Positions 26,758-35,562 of a stretch of 64,000 bases of DNA are shown in pieces. Below the pieces are notes generated by a model. The model was not told the origin of the DNA, did not search any database, and saw nothing but the letters and a program-made list of their open reading frames with translations. Where the stretch lies: the NCBI RefSeq assembly GCF_007362955.1, contig NZ_CP041696.1:4030001-4094000 (forward strand), given 5' to 3'. Within the stretch, counting starts at the first letter, position 1. Each line of letters starts with the position of its first letter. The translations under genes and the position numbers were made by a program. Origin of the DNA: Lysinibacillus fusiformis. GTDB lineage: Bacteria > Bacillota > Bacilli > Bacillales_A > Planococcaceae.

Positions 26758-26777
26758 GGCGAAGGGGGAGAAAAGTG

Positions 26778-28331
26778 ATGAAGCAGAGAAAGAATTGGAT
26801 ATACCTAATGTTGACAGTAATTGTAGGTCTAATCATGAGTGCCTGTTCGAGTGATGATGGGAAAGAAGCAAGCCAAGGTAATACAGATGGATCGACAACA
26901 GATGTACCGCAAGCAATCGTGGTACGTGTCAACGATGACCCAGACTTTCTAGACCCACATAAAGCAACAGCATCAATTTCTTACCAAATGATTCTCAATA
27001 TTTTTGAAGGGCTGATGGCGCCAGAAACAGACGGTTCATTAAAAGAAGGCCTAGCAGAAAGCTATGAAATTTCCGAGGATGGATTAACCTATACATTTAA
27101 AATTCGTCCAGGTGTCAAATTCCACAATGGCGAGGATGTAACAGTAGAAGATATTCAATATTCATTTGATCGTTTAATGGGCAAGAATGGTGGCGAGAAA
27201 ATGTCGAATAACTTCGATAATGTCGCGTCTACTGAAGCACCAGATGCCAGTACTTTTGCCATTACATTAAAAGAACCAAATTCAAATTTCTTATATTCAT
27301 TAACAGCACGACAATCGGCAATTATTCCAAAAAGTAATGATGGCAAGCATAATGAAAACCCAATTGGCACCGGGCCATTCGCTTATGTGAAATATTCTCC
27401 TGGTACTAATTTAGAGTTGACAAAGAATGAAAACTACTGGAAAGAGGGCTTACCTTATTTAGATAAAGTAACGTTCGCATTCCAATCAGATGACCAAGCA
27501 GCGATTATGAGCCTCATGGCCAATGAAGTGGACTTAACGAGTGTACCTTGGCAACGTGTAAGTGAAGTGGAAGGCAGTCATACTTTATCGCATCAAAATA
27601 ATAACTCATCGTTAATCGTGACATTTAACGAAACAAAAGCACCATTTGATAATGTCAAAGTACGTCAAGCCATGAACTATGCCATTAGTAAATCCGATAT
27701 TATTGACTCTGTGTTTGCAGGTTATGCAGTACCACTTGGCTCCAATATGAGTCCAGCTATGGGAGACTACCAAAAAACGGGGTTAGAAAAAATGTATGCA
27801 CAGGATGTGAAAAAAGCAAAAGCATTACTAGCAGAGGCTGGCTATCCTGACGGTTTCAAAACAAAAATCACCGTATCCTCGCACAATGATATGTATTCAA
27901 ATATTGCACAAATCGTGGTGGCGAACTTAAAGGAAATTGGTGTAGATGTGGAAATTGAAGTCGTGGAATGGGGTATTTGGCTAGATCGCGTATACTTTGG
28001 TCGCGATTATCAAATGACGACGATCGATTTAACGGGACGTGCGTCAGCCTATGAAATTTTAAATGACTACATTTCAACGAATGACGGCGAAAACTTCTTC
28101 CTGTTTAAAAATGATGAGTATGACCAAATTATGACGGATGTCCTGAAAGAAACGGATCAGGCGAAACAGATTGCCTATTACCAACGTGCACAAGAAATCT
28201 TAGCTGAGCAATCAGCGGCAGTTTATATCGCGGATTATCAAATCGTTTGGGGTTCAGACAAGCAAGTAACGGGTCTGAAGAGCTACCCATTCTGGTTCCA
28301 TGATATGTCTGAGGTAAAGTTCTCTAACTAG
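26778..28331 (+). CDS. Peptide-binding lipoprotein, OppA/DppA family (SBP family 5)
   Basis: This 517-residue lipoprotein has a signal peptide with lipobox VGLIMSAC (Cys about residue 23), so it is lipid-anchored outside the membrane. Family 5 signatures are LDPHKATASISYQMILNIFE, the GLAESYEISEDGLTYTFKIR block and VKFHNGEDVTVEDIQYSFDR. It delivers peptide or a similar solute to the permeases encoded directly downstream. Start ATG 26778 has GAAGGGGGAG upstream; a GTG is three bases earlier. Confidence 0.93.
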   Translation: MKQRKNWIYLMLTVIVGLIMSACSSDDGKEASQGNTDGSTTDVPQAIVVRVNDDPDFLDPHKATASISYQMILNIFEGLMAPETDGSLKEGLAESYEISEDGLTYTFKIRPGVKFHNGEDVTVEDIQYSFDRLMGKNGGEKMSNNFDNVASTEAPDASTFAITLKEPNSNFLYSLTARQSAIIPKSNDGKHNENPIGTGPFAYVKYSPGTNLELTKNENYWKEGLPYLDKVTFAFQSDDQAAIMSLMANEVDLTSVPWQRVSEVEGSHTLSHQNNNSSLIVTFNETKAPFDNVKVRQAMNYAISKSDIIDSVFAGYAVPLGSNMSPAMGDYQKTGLEKMYAQDVKKAKALLAEAGYPDGFKTKITVSSHNDMYSNIAQIVVANLKEIGVDVEIEVVEWGIWLDRVYFGRDYQMTTIDLTGRASAYEILNDYISTNDGENFFLFKNDEYDQIMTDVLKETDQAKQIAYYQRAQEILAEQSAAVYIADYQIVWGSDKQVTGLKSYPFWFHDMSEVKFSN

Positions 28332-28347
28332 AAAGGGATGAGCGCAA

Positions 28348-29289
28348 ATGATGTATATAATACGTCGATTCATCCTGTTAATAACAACCATCCTTCTAGT
28401 GTCGATGATTACATTTGGTGTTTTTCAAATTTTACCTGGTGATCCCGTTCGCACGATGTTAGGGACGGAAGCGGATCCCACACAAATTGAAAATTTGCGG
28501 TCTGAACTTGGCTTGGACCGCCCCCTTTATGAACAATATGGTGATTGGATGAAGGGATTATTGACAGGGGAATTAGGTAATTCAATTCGTTTCTCGATGC
28601 CTGTAAAAGATTTATTGTTTGATAGACTACCTGTAACGATGTCGCTGGCAGGGCTCACGCTCATCATTGTATTAACGGTGTCGTTGCCATTAGGAATGTT
28701 TGCGGCGCGCAGACAAAATAAGCTTAGTGACGTGTCATTATCGACGGTGACGCAAATTGGCATGGCTGTTCCATCTTTTTGGCTGGGGATGATGCTCATT
28801 TTATATGTAGGGATGAAGTTTAGCTTCTTTAAAATTAGTGGCTATATTCCGTGGTCGCAAAGTGTCTCTGGAGCGCTCAGTACGCTCATTCTTCCGGCAT
28901 TTACGATTGCCATCCCACAAATAGCGGTCAATTTCCGCTATGTACGAACAGCGATTTTAGAGCAAATTCAACTTGATTACGTGCGTACAATTCGGAGTAA
29001 GGGAATGTCTGAGCAAAATGTGATGTATAAGCACGTCTTAAAAAATTCAATGATTCCGATTTTGACGGTGTTCGGATTGATTATGGCAGAGGTTGTCGCA
29101 GGAACAATCATCGTGGAACAAGTATTCTCGCTGCCAGGCATTGGTCAGCTACTGATCACAGCCATTAGTAATCGTGACTTCCCATTAGTACAGGGGATTG
29201 TCATGTATATTACGGTCGCAGTCGTCGTTATTAACTTTATTGTTGATATTTTATATTCCGTATTAGATCCAAGAATTCGATTGCGATGA
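28348..29289 (+). CDS. Peptide ABC importer permease, OppB/DppB type
   Basis: This 313-residue protein has six transmembrane segments. The N-terminus (IRRFILLITTILLVSMITFG), ILPGDPVRTMLG, and the EAA loop with IRSKGMSEQNVMYKHVLKNS are standard for the B-type permease, as is the end DILYSVLDPRIRLR. It forms the channel with the C-type permease encoded 12 bp downstream. Two adjacent ATGs (28348, 28351) follow AAAGGGATGAG. Confidence 0.93.
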   Translation: MMYIIRRFILLITTILLVSMITFGVFQILPGDPVRTMLGTEADPTQIENLRSELGLDRPLYEQYGDWMKGLLTGELGNSIRFSMPVKDLLFDRLPVTMSLAGLTLIIVLTVSLPLGMFAARRQNKLSDVSLSTVTQIGMAVPSFWLGMMLILYVGMKFSFFKISGYIPWSQSVSGALSTLILPAFTIAIPQIAVNFRYVRTAILEQIQLDYVRTIRSKGMSEQNVMYKHVLKNSMIPILTVFGLIMAEVVAGTIIVEQVFSLPGIGQLLITAISNRDFPLVQGIVMYITVAVVVINFIVDILYSVLDPRIRLR

Positions 29290-29301
29290 GAGGTGGATAC
29301 G

Positions 29302-30129
29302 ATGAAAAATATACAGAGATATACGAAGAACATAAACTTAATCATTGGTCTGCTTGTTATCGTCGGCTTCTTCTTGGTGATGATTGTCAGCTTCTTTTAT
29401 ACGCCACATGATGTGAATGTCATGAATATCCCAGATAAATTACGTGGTCCCAGTAGTACGTATTTCTTTGGGACGGATGAATTTGGCCGTGATATTTTTA
29501 GCCGTATTATGCAAGGTACGCAAACGGCATTTGCGGTGGGGCTACTAACGGTCCTAATAGGTACGACATTTGGCATTTTAATTGGTGGCATAGCTGGTTA
29601 TGTAGGTGGTTGGATTGATGAGATTTTTATGCGTCTCATGGATGCATTAATGGCCTTCCCTGGTATTATTTTAGCACTAATGCTTGTGGCGATTTTTGGA
29701 CCAGGGATTGTCAACACGGCTATTGCGCTAGGGATTATTGCGATACCAGCCATTGCTAGGATTTCTCGTAGTGGCTTTGTGCAGCATCGCGATGCAGAAT
29801 ATGTGCTGGCCGCAAAATTGATTGGTGTGAAGCCCTATAAAATTATGTTCCGCCATATTTTACCGAATATCTCATCACAAATTATTGTAGCTGCTACCGT
29901 AACTTTTGCGACGGCCATGCTAGCTGAAGCGGCACTCAGTTACTTAGGGCTTGGCGTACAACCACCAAACCCAAGCTGGGGACGTATGCTTAAAGATTCG
30001 CAAGCATATCTAGTAAAAGCACCTTGGTACACCTTTGCGCCAGGAGGGGCTATCACCGTATTAGTGCTAGGGTTGTATATGCTAAGCAATGCCTTGCGCG
30101 ATTATATGGACCCTCGTTCAAAGTCGTAG
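29302..30129 (+). CDS. Peptide ABC importer permease, OppC/DppC type
   Basis: This 275-residue protein has six membrane segments, the family's FGTDEFGRDIFSRIMQGT start block, and the EAA loop AAKLIGVKPYKIMFRHILPN. The C-terminus LGLGVQPPNPSWGRML is diagnostic. Start ATG 29302 follows GAGAGGTG; the longer frame begins at a GTG inside that ribosome site. The last 12 bases overlap the end of the convergent PucR-type gene, so the operon stops here. Confidence 0.92.
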   Translation: MKNIQRYTKNINLIIGLLVIVGFFLVMIVSFFYTPHDVNVMNIPDKLRGPSSTYFFGTDEFGRDIFSRIMQGTQTAFAVGLLTVLIGTTFGILIGGIAGYVGGWIDEIFMRLMDALMAFPGIILALMLVAIFGPGIVNTAIALGIIAIPAIARISRSGFVQHRDAEYVLAAKLIGVKPYKIMFRHILPNISSQIIVAATVTFATAMLAEAALSYLGLGVQPPNPSWGRMLKDSQAYLVKAPWYTFAPGGAITVLVLGLYMLSNALRDYMDPRSKS

Positions 30130-31755
30130 CAAATCGGGGGCTGTTTTATTCAATAATTCGTATGCCTTCATGGCCATTTCTAAATTAAGACGGTAGGGGG
30201 CTTGTAAAAAGTCATTACCCAAAATACTTTCGAGCCGCTCAATGCGTTTATACAACGTTTGGCGTACGATAAATAATTGTTCCGCCGTATCATTTTTTGC
30301 GCCATTACAGGCTAAATAGACGCAAAGCGTTTGATAAAGGTCATTGCCATTTTTTTGATCGATCAGCAGTATTTCCTGTAAATAATCTTTCACGTACTGT
30401 AAAAGGGTGGCGTTATCTTGCTGTAATAAAAGTCGGTACACGCCTAAATCTTTAAAGTAAATTGAGGAAGCAAGCTGATTATGTTGCATCTGAATGACAG
30501 ATTTTGCTTCCTTGTAACCTCGAGGTACTGACTCAATCGTCTGATAGACATTGCTAATACCGAAAGTAATTGCCAGTTTATTGAAAGGCTGTGGTGCTTT
30601 GCGAGAAACAATTTGTTGTATCGCTTGATCAAAGCTTTCCTGACTTTCCTTCACAGAGTCAGCCGCAATATAAAACGCAAGGATAATAATTTCATGCTGA
30701 CGCACAGAAACGGTCGGGAAAAAACCCAGCTTTTTTAAAATCGAGCGGACATACATGGCATTATGCAACTGAACTTCCTGCCAATCCTCCTCCGAAACGA
30801 TGTGAGCTTGATAATGAATATTCAGCACGACCACACGATGAAATAAGTTGCGGCTTTCAATCGGTAGATAGCTTTGGTAATGCTGAATATCGACAGGTTG
30901 TCCTTGAATGAGGGCTAAGATAAATTCATCCTCCCGACTTTGTTGACGTTCTTGTAACATTCGGTTGCGCATCAAAATATGGGCAATAGACATCGTCGCA
31001 CGTTCAAGGTTTAAAAGCATATAATTACTTGGCTTTGGGAGCTTTGTATGCATGCATAAATAGCCCCAAACTTGTCCAAGCCCGTTGACAGGGATTATGA
31101 CGAAATTGTCACTTTGAATGGTTAGTAAATGGATGGGCTCTTGTACATCGTGCTGTTGGCAATGCGCTTCAATAAGACGTAAATGTTTTTTTGCTTCTAC
31201 AGGATAATAAAAGCTTTTCGTATCTTCCGACACAAATAAAAAATGAGCATTGGTATCTTGATGGAGCACCTGTAAAATTTTTAATATGCCATTAGGCATT
31301 AACGACAGCTCCATAAAAGTTTTTGAAATGGTATCTAGCTGTGTCAACGCTTGCTGATGTTGATTAATGATGTAAGTATGTAAATCCTGCGTAATATCAA
31401 TAAAACGTACAATCTTATCGAAAATAATGATAGGAAAATGATGTTCATCTGCCAGTGCCACAAGTTCCTCTGGCACATGGTCAAAGTAGTCACCAATTTC
31501 AATACAAAGGGCGGCAGCACCATTGCGAATCAAGTTTTGTAAATAGGCGATTTGCGTTGTGCGCTCTAATTGTAAACCAACACCAGTCGTTAAAATCAGT
31601 TCACCACCATTAATTAACGAATCGAAATCTTTAATTTCTAAAATATGTGTCCATAGCACTTGGCGATTTACGCCTTGATGGCCTGCGATAAGCTTGGCAG
31701 ATTCAAAATGTTTTCGCTTTAATACATCTCGCACGAGTAGAGGATATTTCGTCAT
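30118..31755 (-). CDS. PucR-family transcriptional regulator
   Basis: This 545-residue regulator has the PucR N-terminal domain (about 10-130; VRDVLKRKHFESAKLIAGHQ, HILEIKDFDSLINGGELIL and TTGVGL), a central GGDEF-like/CdaR-type region (RVVVLNIHYQAHIVS to AITFGISNVYQTIESVPRGY), and a C-terminal PucR-type helix-turn-helix (about 480-535; LCVYLACNGAKNDTAEQLF then IVRQTLYKRIERLESILG). Regulators of this kind respond to purine, GABA, proline or other nitrogen compounds. It sits between the importer operon and a divergent aminotransferase gene, so it probably controls both, sensing the imported substrate or a breakdown product. Confidence 0.88.
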   Translation of the reverse strand: MTKYPLLVRDVLKRKHFESAKLIAGHQGVNRQVLWTHILEIKDFDSLINGGELILTTGVGLQLERTTQIAYLQNLIRNGAAALCIEIGDYFDHVPEELVALADEHHFPIIIFDKIVRFIDITQDLHTYIINQHQQALTQLDTISKTFMELSLMPNGILKILQVLHQDTNAHFLFVSEDTKSFYYPVEAKKHLRLIEAHCQQHDVQEPIHLLTIQSDNFVIIPVNGLGQVWGYLCMHTKLPKPSNYMLLNLERATMSIAHILMRNRMLQERQQSREDEFILALIQGQPVDIQHYQSYLPIESRNLFHRVVVLNIHYQAHIVSEEDWQEVQLHNAMYVRSILKKLGFFPTVSVRQHEIIILAFYIAADSVKESQESFDQAIQQIVSRKAPQPFNKLAITFGISNVYQTIESVPRGYKEAKSVIQMQHNQLASSIYFKDLGVYRLLLQQDNATLLQYVKDYLQEILLIDQKNGNDLYQTLCVYLACNGAKNDTAEQLFIVRQTLYKRIERLESILGNDFLQAPYRLNLEMAMKAYELLNKTAPDLLRL

Positions 31756-31905
31756 AAATAAGCACCTGCCCTTCGAATATACAATAATACTTTATTATGT
31801 GAGAGAAATCAGAAAATTTCAATACATTAAAACTATCGTCATAGGGCAATGCATGTTAAAGGGGAAATGGCTAGACATTGTTATGAACGAACGGAGGTCA
31901 TATAT

Positions 31906-33264
31906 ATGGAGCGAAACGACAATTTCACGAATACCTTACAGCAAAAAGATCGTGCAAACGTTTGGCATCACATCTCAATGTATAACGAAAAAGCACCACC
32001 GATGATAGTAGAACACGGTGAAGGTGCATGGATCACGGATAGTGTTGGCAATCGTTTTTTAGATGGCATGTCCGGTTTATGGGCTGTAAATGTCGGCTAC
32101 GGGCGAGAGCGCCTTGCACAAGTAGCATATGAGCAGATGAAAAAACTATGCTATGCACCGATGACACAAAGCCATCAACCTGCCATTCAGTTGGCGGAAA
32201 AAGTGAATAGTTTGTTAGAAGATGACTATATGATTTTTTACTCCAATAGTGGTTCTGATGCAAATGAGGTTGCTTTCAAAATGGCACGTCAATACCATGA
32301 TCAAAACGGTGAAGGAGCTCGCTATAAAATTATCTCACGCTATCGTGCGTACCATGGGAGTTCTCTTGGAGCGTTGGCCGCAACAGGGCAGGCGCTACGA
32401 AAGTACAAATATGAACCGTTAGCGCCAGGCTTTTTGCACGTGGCACCTCCAGATAATTATCGTCGTCCAAAGGGGCAATCCATTGAGCTCTATAATCTAG
32501 AACGTGCACGTGAAATCGAAGAAAAAATTATTTGGGAGCAAAAAGAAACGATTGCGGCTGTGATTATGGAGCCGATTATTACAGGCGGGGGCGTACTAAT
32601 TCCACATCCCTCTTATGTTAAGGAAGTAGAACGCATTTGTCAGAAGTATGGTGTGCTCCTCATTATTGATGAGGTAATCTGTGGTTTTGGTCGAACAGGT
32701 CAGTTGTTTGGACATCAGCATTTTGCGATTAAGCCCGATATCATCACGATGGCCAAAGGGCTAACAAGTGCCTATTTACCATTATCCATTACCGCCGTAC
32801 GAAAAGATATTTATGAAAAATTTAAAGATACGGATGGCTATAGCCATTTCCGACATGTCAATACATTCGGTGGGAACCCGGCAGCCTGTGCCGTCGCCCT
32901 CGAAAATATTAAAATTCTAGAAGAAGAAAAGCTAGTACAGCGTTCCAAGGATTTAGGCGAACAACTTTTACATGACTTGCAAGACTTATTGGAGCTGCCG
33001 TTTGTTGGTGATGTTCGGGGTTTAGGATTCCTCGTGGGTATTGAGCTCGTAGAAGATAAGCTAACTCTAGAGCCAGCAAAACCGGAACGGCTAGCAAAAA
33101 TTATCGCAGATTGTAAAGCTAACGGACTGGTAATTGGCAAAAATGGCGATACGGTAGAGGGCTACAACAATATCCTGACATTAAGCCCACCACTGTGCTG
33201 TACGGATGAGGACTTAGAATTTATTAGCGCAGTACTGAAAAAAGTATTTGCCGCAAATGCATAA
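31906..33264 (+). CDS. Class III PLP-dependent aminotransferase (omega-amino-acid type)
   Basis: This 452-residue fold-type I aminotransferase of class III (the beta-alanine/omega-amino-acid/taurine:pyruvate group) has GSDANEVAFKMARQYH for phosphate binding, YHGSSLGALAATG, the aspartate in LLIIDEVICGFGRTG and the PLP lysine in ITMAKGLTSAYLP. Typical substrates are beta-alanine, 4-aminobutyrate or other amines, giving a semialdehyde that an ALDH such as 22256-23710 could oxidise. Start ATG 31906 follows ACGGAGGTC; the longer frame from 31849 lacks a site. It is transcribed divergently from the pucR-type gene and ends in a terminator. Confidence 0.9.
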   Translation: MERNDNFTNTLQQKDRANVWHHISMYNEKAPPMIVEHGEGAWITDSVGNRFLDGMSGLWAVNVGYGRERLAQVAYEQMKKLCYAPMTQSHQPAIQLAEKVNSLLEDDYMIFYSNSGSDANEVAFKMARQYHDQNGEGARYKIISRYRAYHGSSLGALAATGQALRKYKYEPLAPGFLHVAPPDNYRRPKGQSIELYNLERAREIEEKIIWEQKETIAAVIMEPIITGGGVLIPHPSYVKEVERICQKYGVLLIIDEVICGFGRTGQLFGHQHFAIKPDIITMAKGLTSAYLPLSITAVRKDIYEKFKDTDGYSHFRHVNTFGGNPAACAVALENIKILEEEKLVQRSKDLGEQLLHDLQDLLELPFVGDVRGLGFLVGIELVEDKLTLEPAKPERLAKIIADCKANGLVIGKNGDTVEGYNNILTLSPPLCCTDEDLEFISAVLKKVFAANA

Positions 33265-33269
33265 GTAAT

Positions 33270-33312
33270 AGGCGATTCCCAGTGTTTTTCTACACAAGGA
33301 GTCGCCTTTTTA
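33270..33312. terminator. Terminator between convergent genes
   Basis: AGGCGATTCC pairs with GGAGTCGCCT (one mismatch) and is followed by TTTTT. It separates the aminotransferase and MarR-type genes. Confidence 0.8.
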
Positions 33313-33762
33313 ATAGTGTCGTTTATGACCTTTTTTTACACAGTCCCAATCGACTTCAATGTTTTGGCGGACACGTCCTAATAAATGATGAATGAAGTTG
33401 ATCTCCTCATCCGAAAAACCATCCAATGCGCGTGCATTCGAATAATCACCTTCTCGTTTTAGAAAGGGATATAAAGCTAAGCTTTTTTCTGTTGGAAATA
33501 GATGCTTGTTTTTTTTGTTATGTGCATCAAAGCGCTTCTCTACAAAACCTTTAGTGACAAGCTTTTGAATAGCACGAGAAGCAGTTGTGCGATCCACCTT
33601 TAATAGTTCCGCCACCTTTTCTTGAATCATACCAGGGTTTTCACAGATGCGAATGACATATAAATACTGTCCTTTTGTTAAATCTAGTTCTTTAAATTCA
33701 ATATTACTTATAGAATCAAGTGCCCGTGCAATCGCACCAATATCCCGTAAAATCTCTTTCAT
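33310..33762 (-). CDS. MarR-family transcriptional regulator
   Basis: This 150-residue winged-helix regulator has the MarR pattern: LTKGQYLYVIRICENPGMIQ, recognition-helix region KVAELLKVDRTTASRAIQKL, then the wing GFVEKRFDAHNKKNKHLFPT ('D.R...L..T' variant). The ATG follows GGAGGTACTT. Directly upstream is a perfect 9-bp inverted repeat likely to be its own operator. The nearby GNAT and YczE-type genes at 34363-35440 are possible targets. Confidence 0.88.
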   Translation of the reverse strand: MKEILRDIGAIARALDSISNIEFKELDLTKGQYLYVIRICENPGMIQEKVAELLKVDRTTASRAIQKLVTKGFVEKRFDAHNKKNKHLFPTEKSLALYPFLKREGDYSNARALDGFSDEEINFIHHLLGRVRQNIEVDWDCVKKGHKRHY

Positions 33763-33778
33763 AAGTACCTCCCTGAAA

Positions 33779-33802
33779 TTTTTGTTGTATTTGCAACAAA
33801 AA
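33779..33802. promoter_or_regulatory. Palindromic operator candidate of the MarR-type regulator
   Basis: TTTTTGTTG-N6-CAACAAAAA (33779-33787 and 33794-33802) is a perfect 9-bp inverted repeat with half-site centres 15 bp apart. It lies 17 bp upstream of the marR-type start, the usual position and size for autorepression by MarR dimers. Confidence 0.65.
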
Positions 33803-33880
33803 TAGTTCTATACTATATACTATCATCCATGATGAATAAATTCACTTTATATTATTAGCAAAATTGAAGCGAAGTTTCGT

Positions 33881-34300
33881 GTGCTATCAGCGATAAAGCA
33901 TGTACTATCATCGATAAAAGTGATGCTATCAGCGATAAAGCATATTCTATCATCGATAAAAGTAATGCTATCAGCGATAAAGCATATTCTATCATCGATA
34001 AAAGTGATGCTATCAGCGAAAATGCATATTCTATCATCGATAAAAGTGATGCCATCAGCGATAAAGCATGTACTATCATCGATAAAAGTGATGCTATCAG
34101 CGAAAATGCATATTCTATCATCGATAAAAGTGATGCTATCAGCGATAAAGCAGGTACTATCATCGATAAAAGTGATGCTATCAGCGATAAAGCATATTCT
34201 ATCATCGATAAAAGTAATGCTATCAGCGATAAAGCATGTTTTATCATCGATAAAAGTAATGCTATCAGCGATAAAGCAGGTACTATCATCGTTAAAAGTG
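33881..34300. repeat. Ten-copy 42-bp tandem array (two 21-bp half-units each)
   Basis: Exactly ten 42-bp units run from 33881 to 34300. Each has a half-unit like ATGCTATCAGCGATAAAGCA and one like ATTCTATCATCGATAAAAGT, i.e. alternating TATCAGCGATAAA and TATCATCGATAAA. Units differ by a few point changes (e.g. GCGAAAATG in units 4 and 6). Because 42 is a multiple of three, long frames are open on both strands (33881-34336 plus, 33855-34289 minus), with 14-residue repeats such as MLSAIKHILSSIKV. I read these as consequences of the repeat, not genes. The array lies between the marR-type operator and the GNAT gene. Confidence 0.95.
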
Positions 34301-34362
34301 ATTTTTCATCGATGTTCCAATTTTATCCACAGTTAAGTTATACGTACAGGAGGTTCATATTG

Positions 34363-34803
34363 ATGGACGCAAAAATAATTACAACAGAACTGGATTTACA
34401 AACGGCATTTGCCATTCGTAGAAAAGTATTTATAGAAGAACAACAAATACCAGAAGACGAAGAGTATGATGAATTTGACGCACTTGATGCTGCCTGTGAA
34501 CATATTCTTGTGTATTTCAATGGTCAGCCTGTTGGCACAGGCCGTTTACGGGTTGTAGAAGGTTACGGTAAGCTTGAACGCATATGTATTCTGCAAGCAT
34601 TCCGTAAGTGGGGGCTTGGTAAAGTCATCATTCAAAAATTGGAGGAGATGACACGTGAAAAAGGATTAACGAAATCCAAACTAAACGCGCAAGTATATGC
34701 AGAGGGCTTTTATGAAAAATATGGTTATAAGCGTACGGGTGAGGAATTTATGGATGGTGGCATCCCACATATTTTAATGAAAAAGCCACTGATTAGGGCC
34801 TAA
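34363..34803 (+). CDS. GNAT-family N-acetyltransferase (ElaA/YjcF-like)
   Basis: This 146-residue acetyltransferase has TAFAIRRKVFIEEQQIPEDE near the N-terminus and PVGTGRLRV, LERICILQAFRKWGLGKVII (motif A), then LNAQVYAEGFYEKYGYKRTG, EEFMDGGIPHI. The pattern matches the YjcF/ElaA-like group; the acceptor is unknown. Start ATG 34363 has ACAGGAGG upstream; the longer frame from 34312 runs back toward the tandem array. The downstream YczE-type gene starts 1 bp after the stop, so the two are cotranscribed. Confidence 0.88.
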   Translation: MDAKIITTELDLQTAFAIRRKVFIEEQQIPEDEEYDEFDALDAACEHILVYFNGQPVGTGRLRVVEGYGKLERICILQAFRKWGLGKVIIQKLEEMTREKGLTKSKLNAQVYAEGFYEKYGYKRTGEEFMDGGIPHILMKKPLIRA

Positions 34804-34804
34804 T

Positions 34805-35440
34805 ATGCACGTGCAGAAGAAAATGAAATATACACTCTATGTCAGTGGTATTGGCATTTTGACGCTCGGAGTGTGTTTCACGATGCAGTCCAAACTTGGT
34901 ACATCACCATTTGATGCCTTATTAGTGGGGCTGTCGAAGCAAATCGGCTTAACAGTAGGTAGCTGGGAAATCATTACGTCTTTTATCATCATTTTTTGCA
35001 ATGCCTGCCTTGCACGTAAACGCCCCGCATTTTTAGGATTATTAACTGCTTTCGTGACAGGAGTTTGTATTGATGCCTGGCTATTTTTACTCGGCGATAT
35101 TGTGCATCCGACACATTTCGTAAGCAAAGTGATTTGTTTGGCGAGTGGATTACTGATTATCGGTCTTGGTTCGGCCATTTATTTGCAAGCCAAATTTGCA
35201 CCCAATCCAATCGATTTTTCCATGCTCATTATTCGTGACTTAACAGGGAAAAGCATCATGTTTTCCAAAACGCTTATCTATATTATTTTCTTGGCTTTAG
35301 CCTTTGTTTTTAGTGGTCCTATAGGTGTCGGTACGGTGCTGACGGTCTTTTTAGGCGGACCAATACTAAATTACTTTATGCCGCTAACCGAGAGAATGCT
35401 CGCAAATGCGCAGCAACCACATTATCGTCATTCTTTATAA
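34805..35440 (+). CDS. YczE/YitT-type integral membrane protein
   Basis: This 211-residue protein has five or six hydrophobic segments. The N-terminal part GIGILTLGVCFTMQSKLGTS then PFDALLVGLS, and the repeated motif APNPIDFSMLIIRDLTGKS, are characteristic of the YczE/YyaS family. B. subtilis YczE affects surfactin/lipopeptide production, but the transport role is unproven. The gene follows the GNAT gene by one base. Confidence 0.85.
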   Translation: MHVQKKMKYTLYVSGIGILTLGVCFTMQSKLGTSPFDALLVGLSKQIGLTVGSWEIITSFIIIFCNACLARKRPAFLGLLTAFVTGVCIDAWLFLLGDIVHPTHFVSKVICLASGLLIIGLGSAIYLQAKFAPNPIDFSMLIIRDLTGKSIMFSKTLIYIIFLALAFVFSGPIGVGTVLTVFLGGPILNYFMPLTERMLANAQQPHYRHSL

Positions 35441-35562
35441 AAACTGTCTTTGAATAATGGTCTTCCCCCTGTACCGCTGTTCGAGAAATACATCGAATAC
35501 ACTCACAAATTCTGTAACTTTTTAGAGATTGAAAAGTCTACTCAGTAAAAGGGGTGAGGGTG

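Noticed and set aside
31694..32005. 103-aa plus-strand ORF before the aminotransferase
   Set aside because: It covers the pucR/aminotransferase intergenic promoter region and overlaps the aminotransferase start in another frame.
19177..33264. Ectoine-degradation cluster
   Set aside because: It has an aminotransferase and a dehydrogenase, but lacks an ectoine-hydrolase (DoeA, M24-type) and an AstE/AspA-type DoeB; the peptide importer and P1 peptidase point elsewhere.
33881..34300. CRISPR array
   Set aside because: The 42-bp units are contiguous and nearly identical along their whole length, with no unique spacers and no cas genes nearby.
33855..34336. Two repetitive proteins (144 aa minus strand, 151 aa plus strand)
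   Set aside because: Both frames exist only because the 42-bp period is a multiple of three. They have no ribosome sites, and the plus frame runs into the GNAT start.
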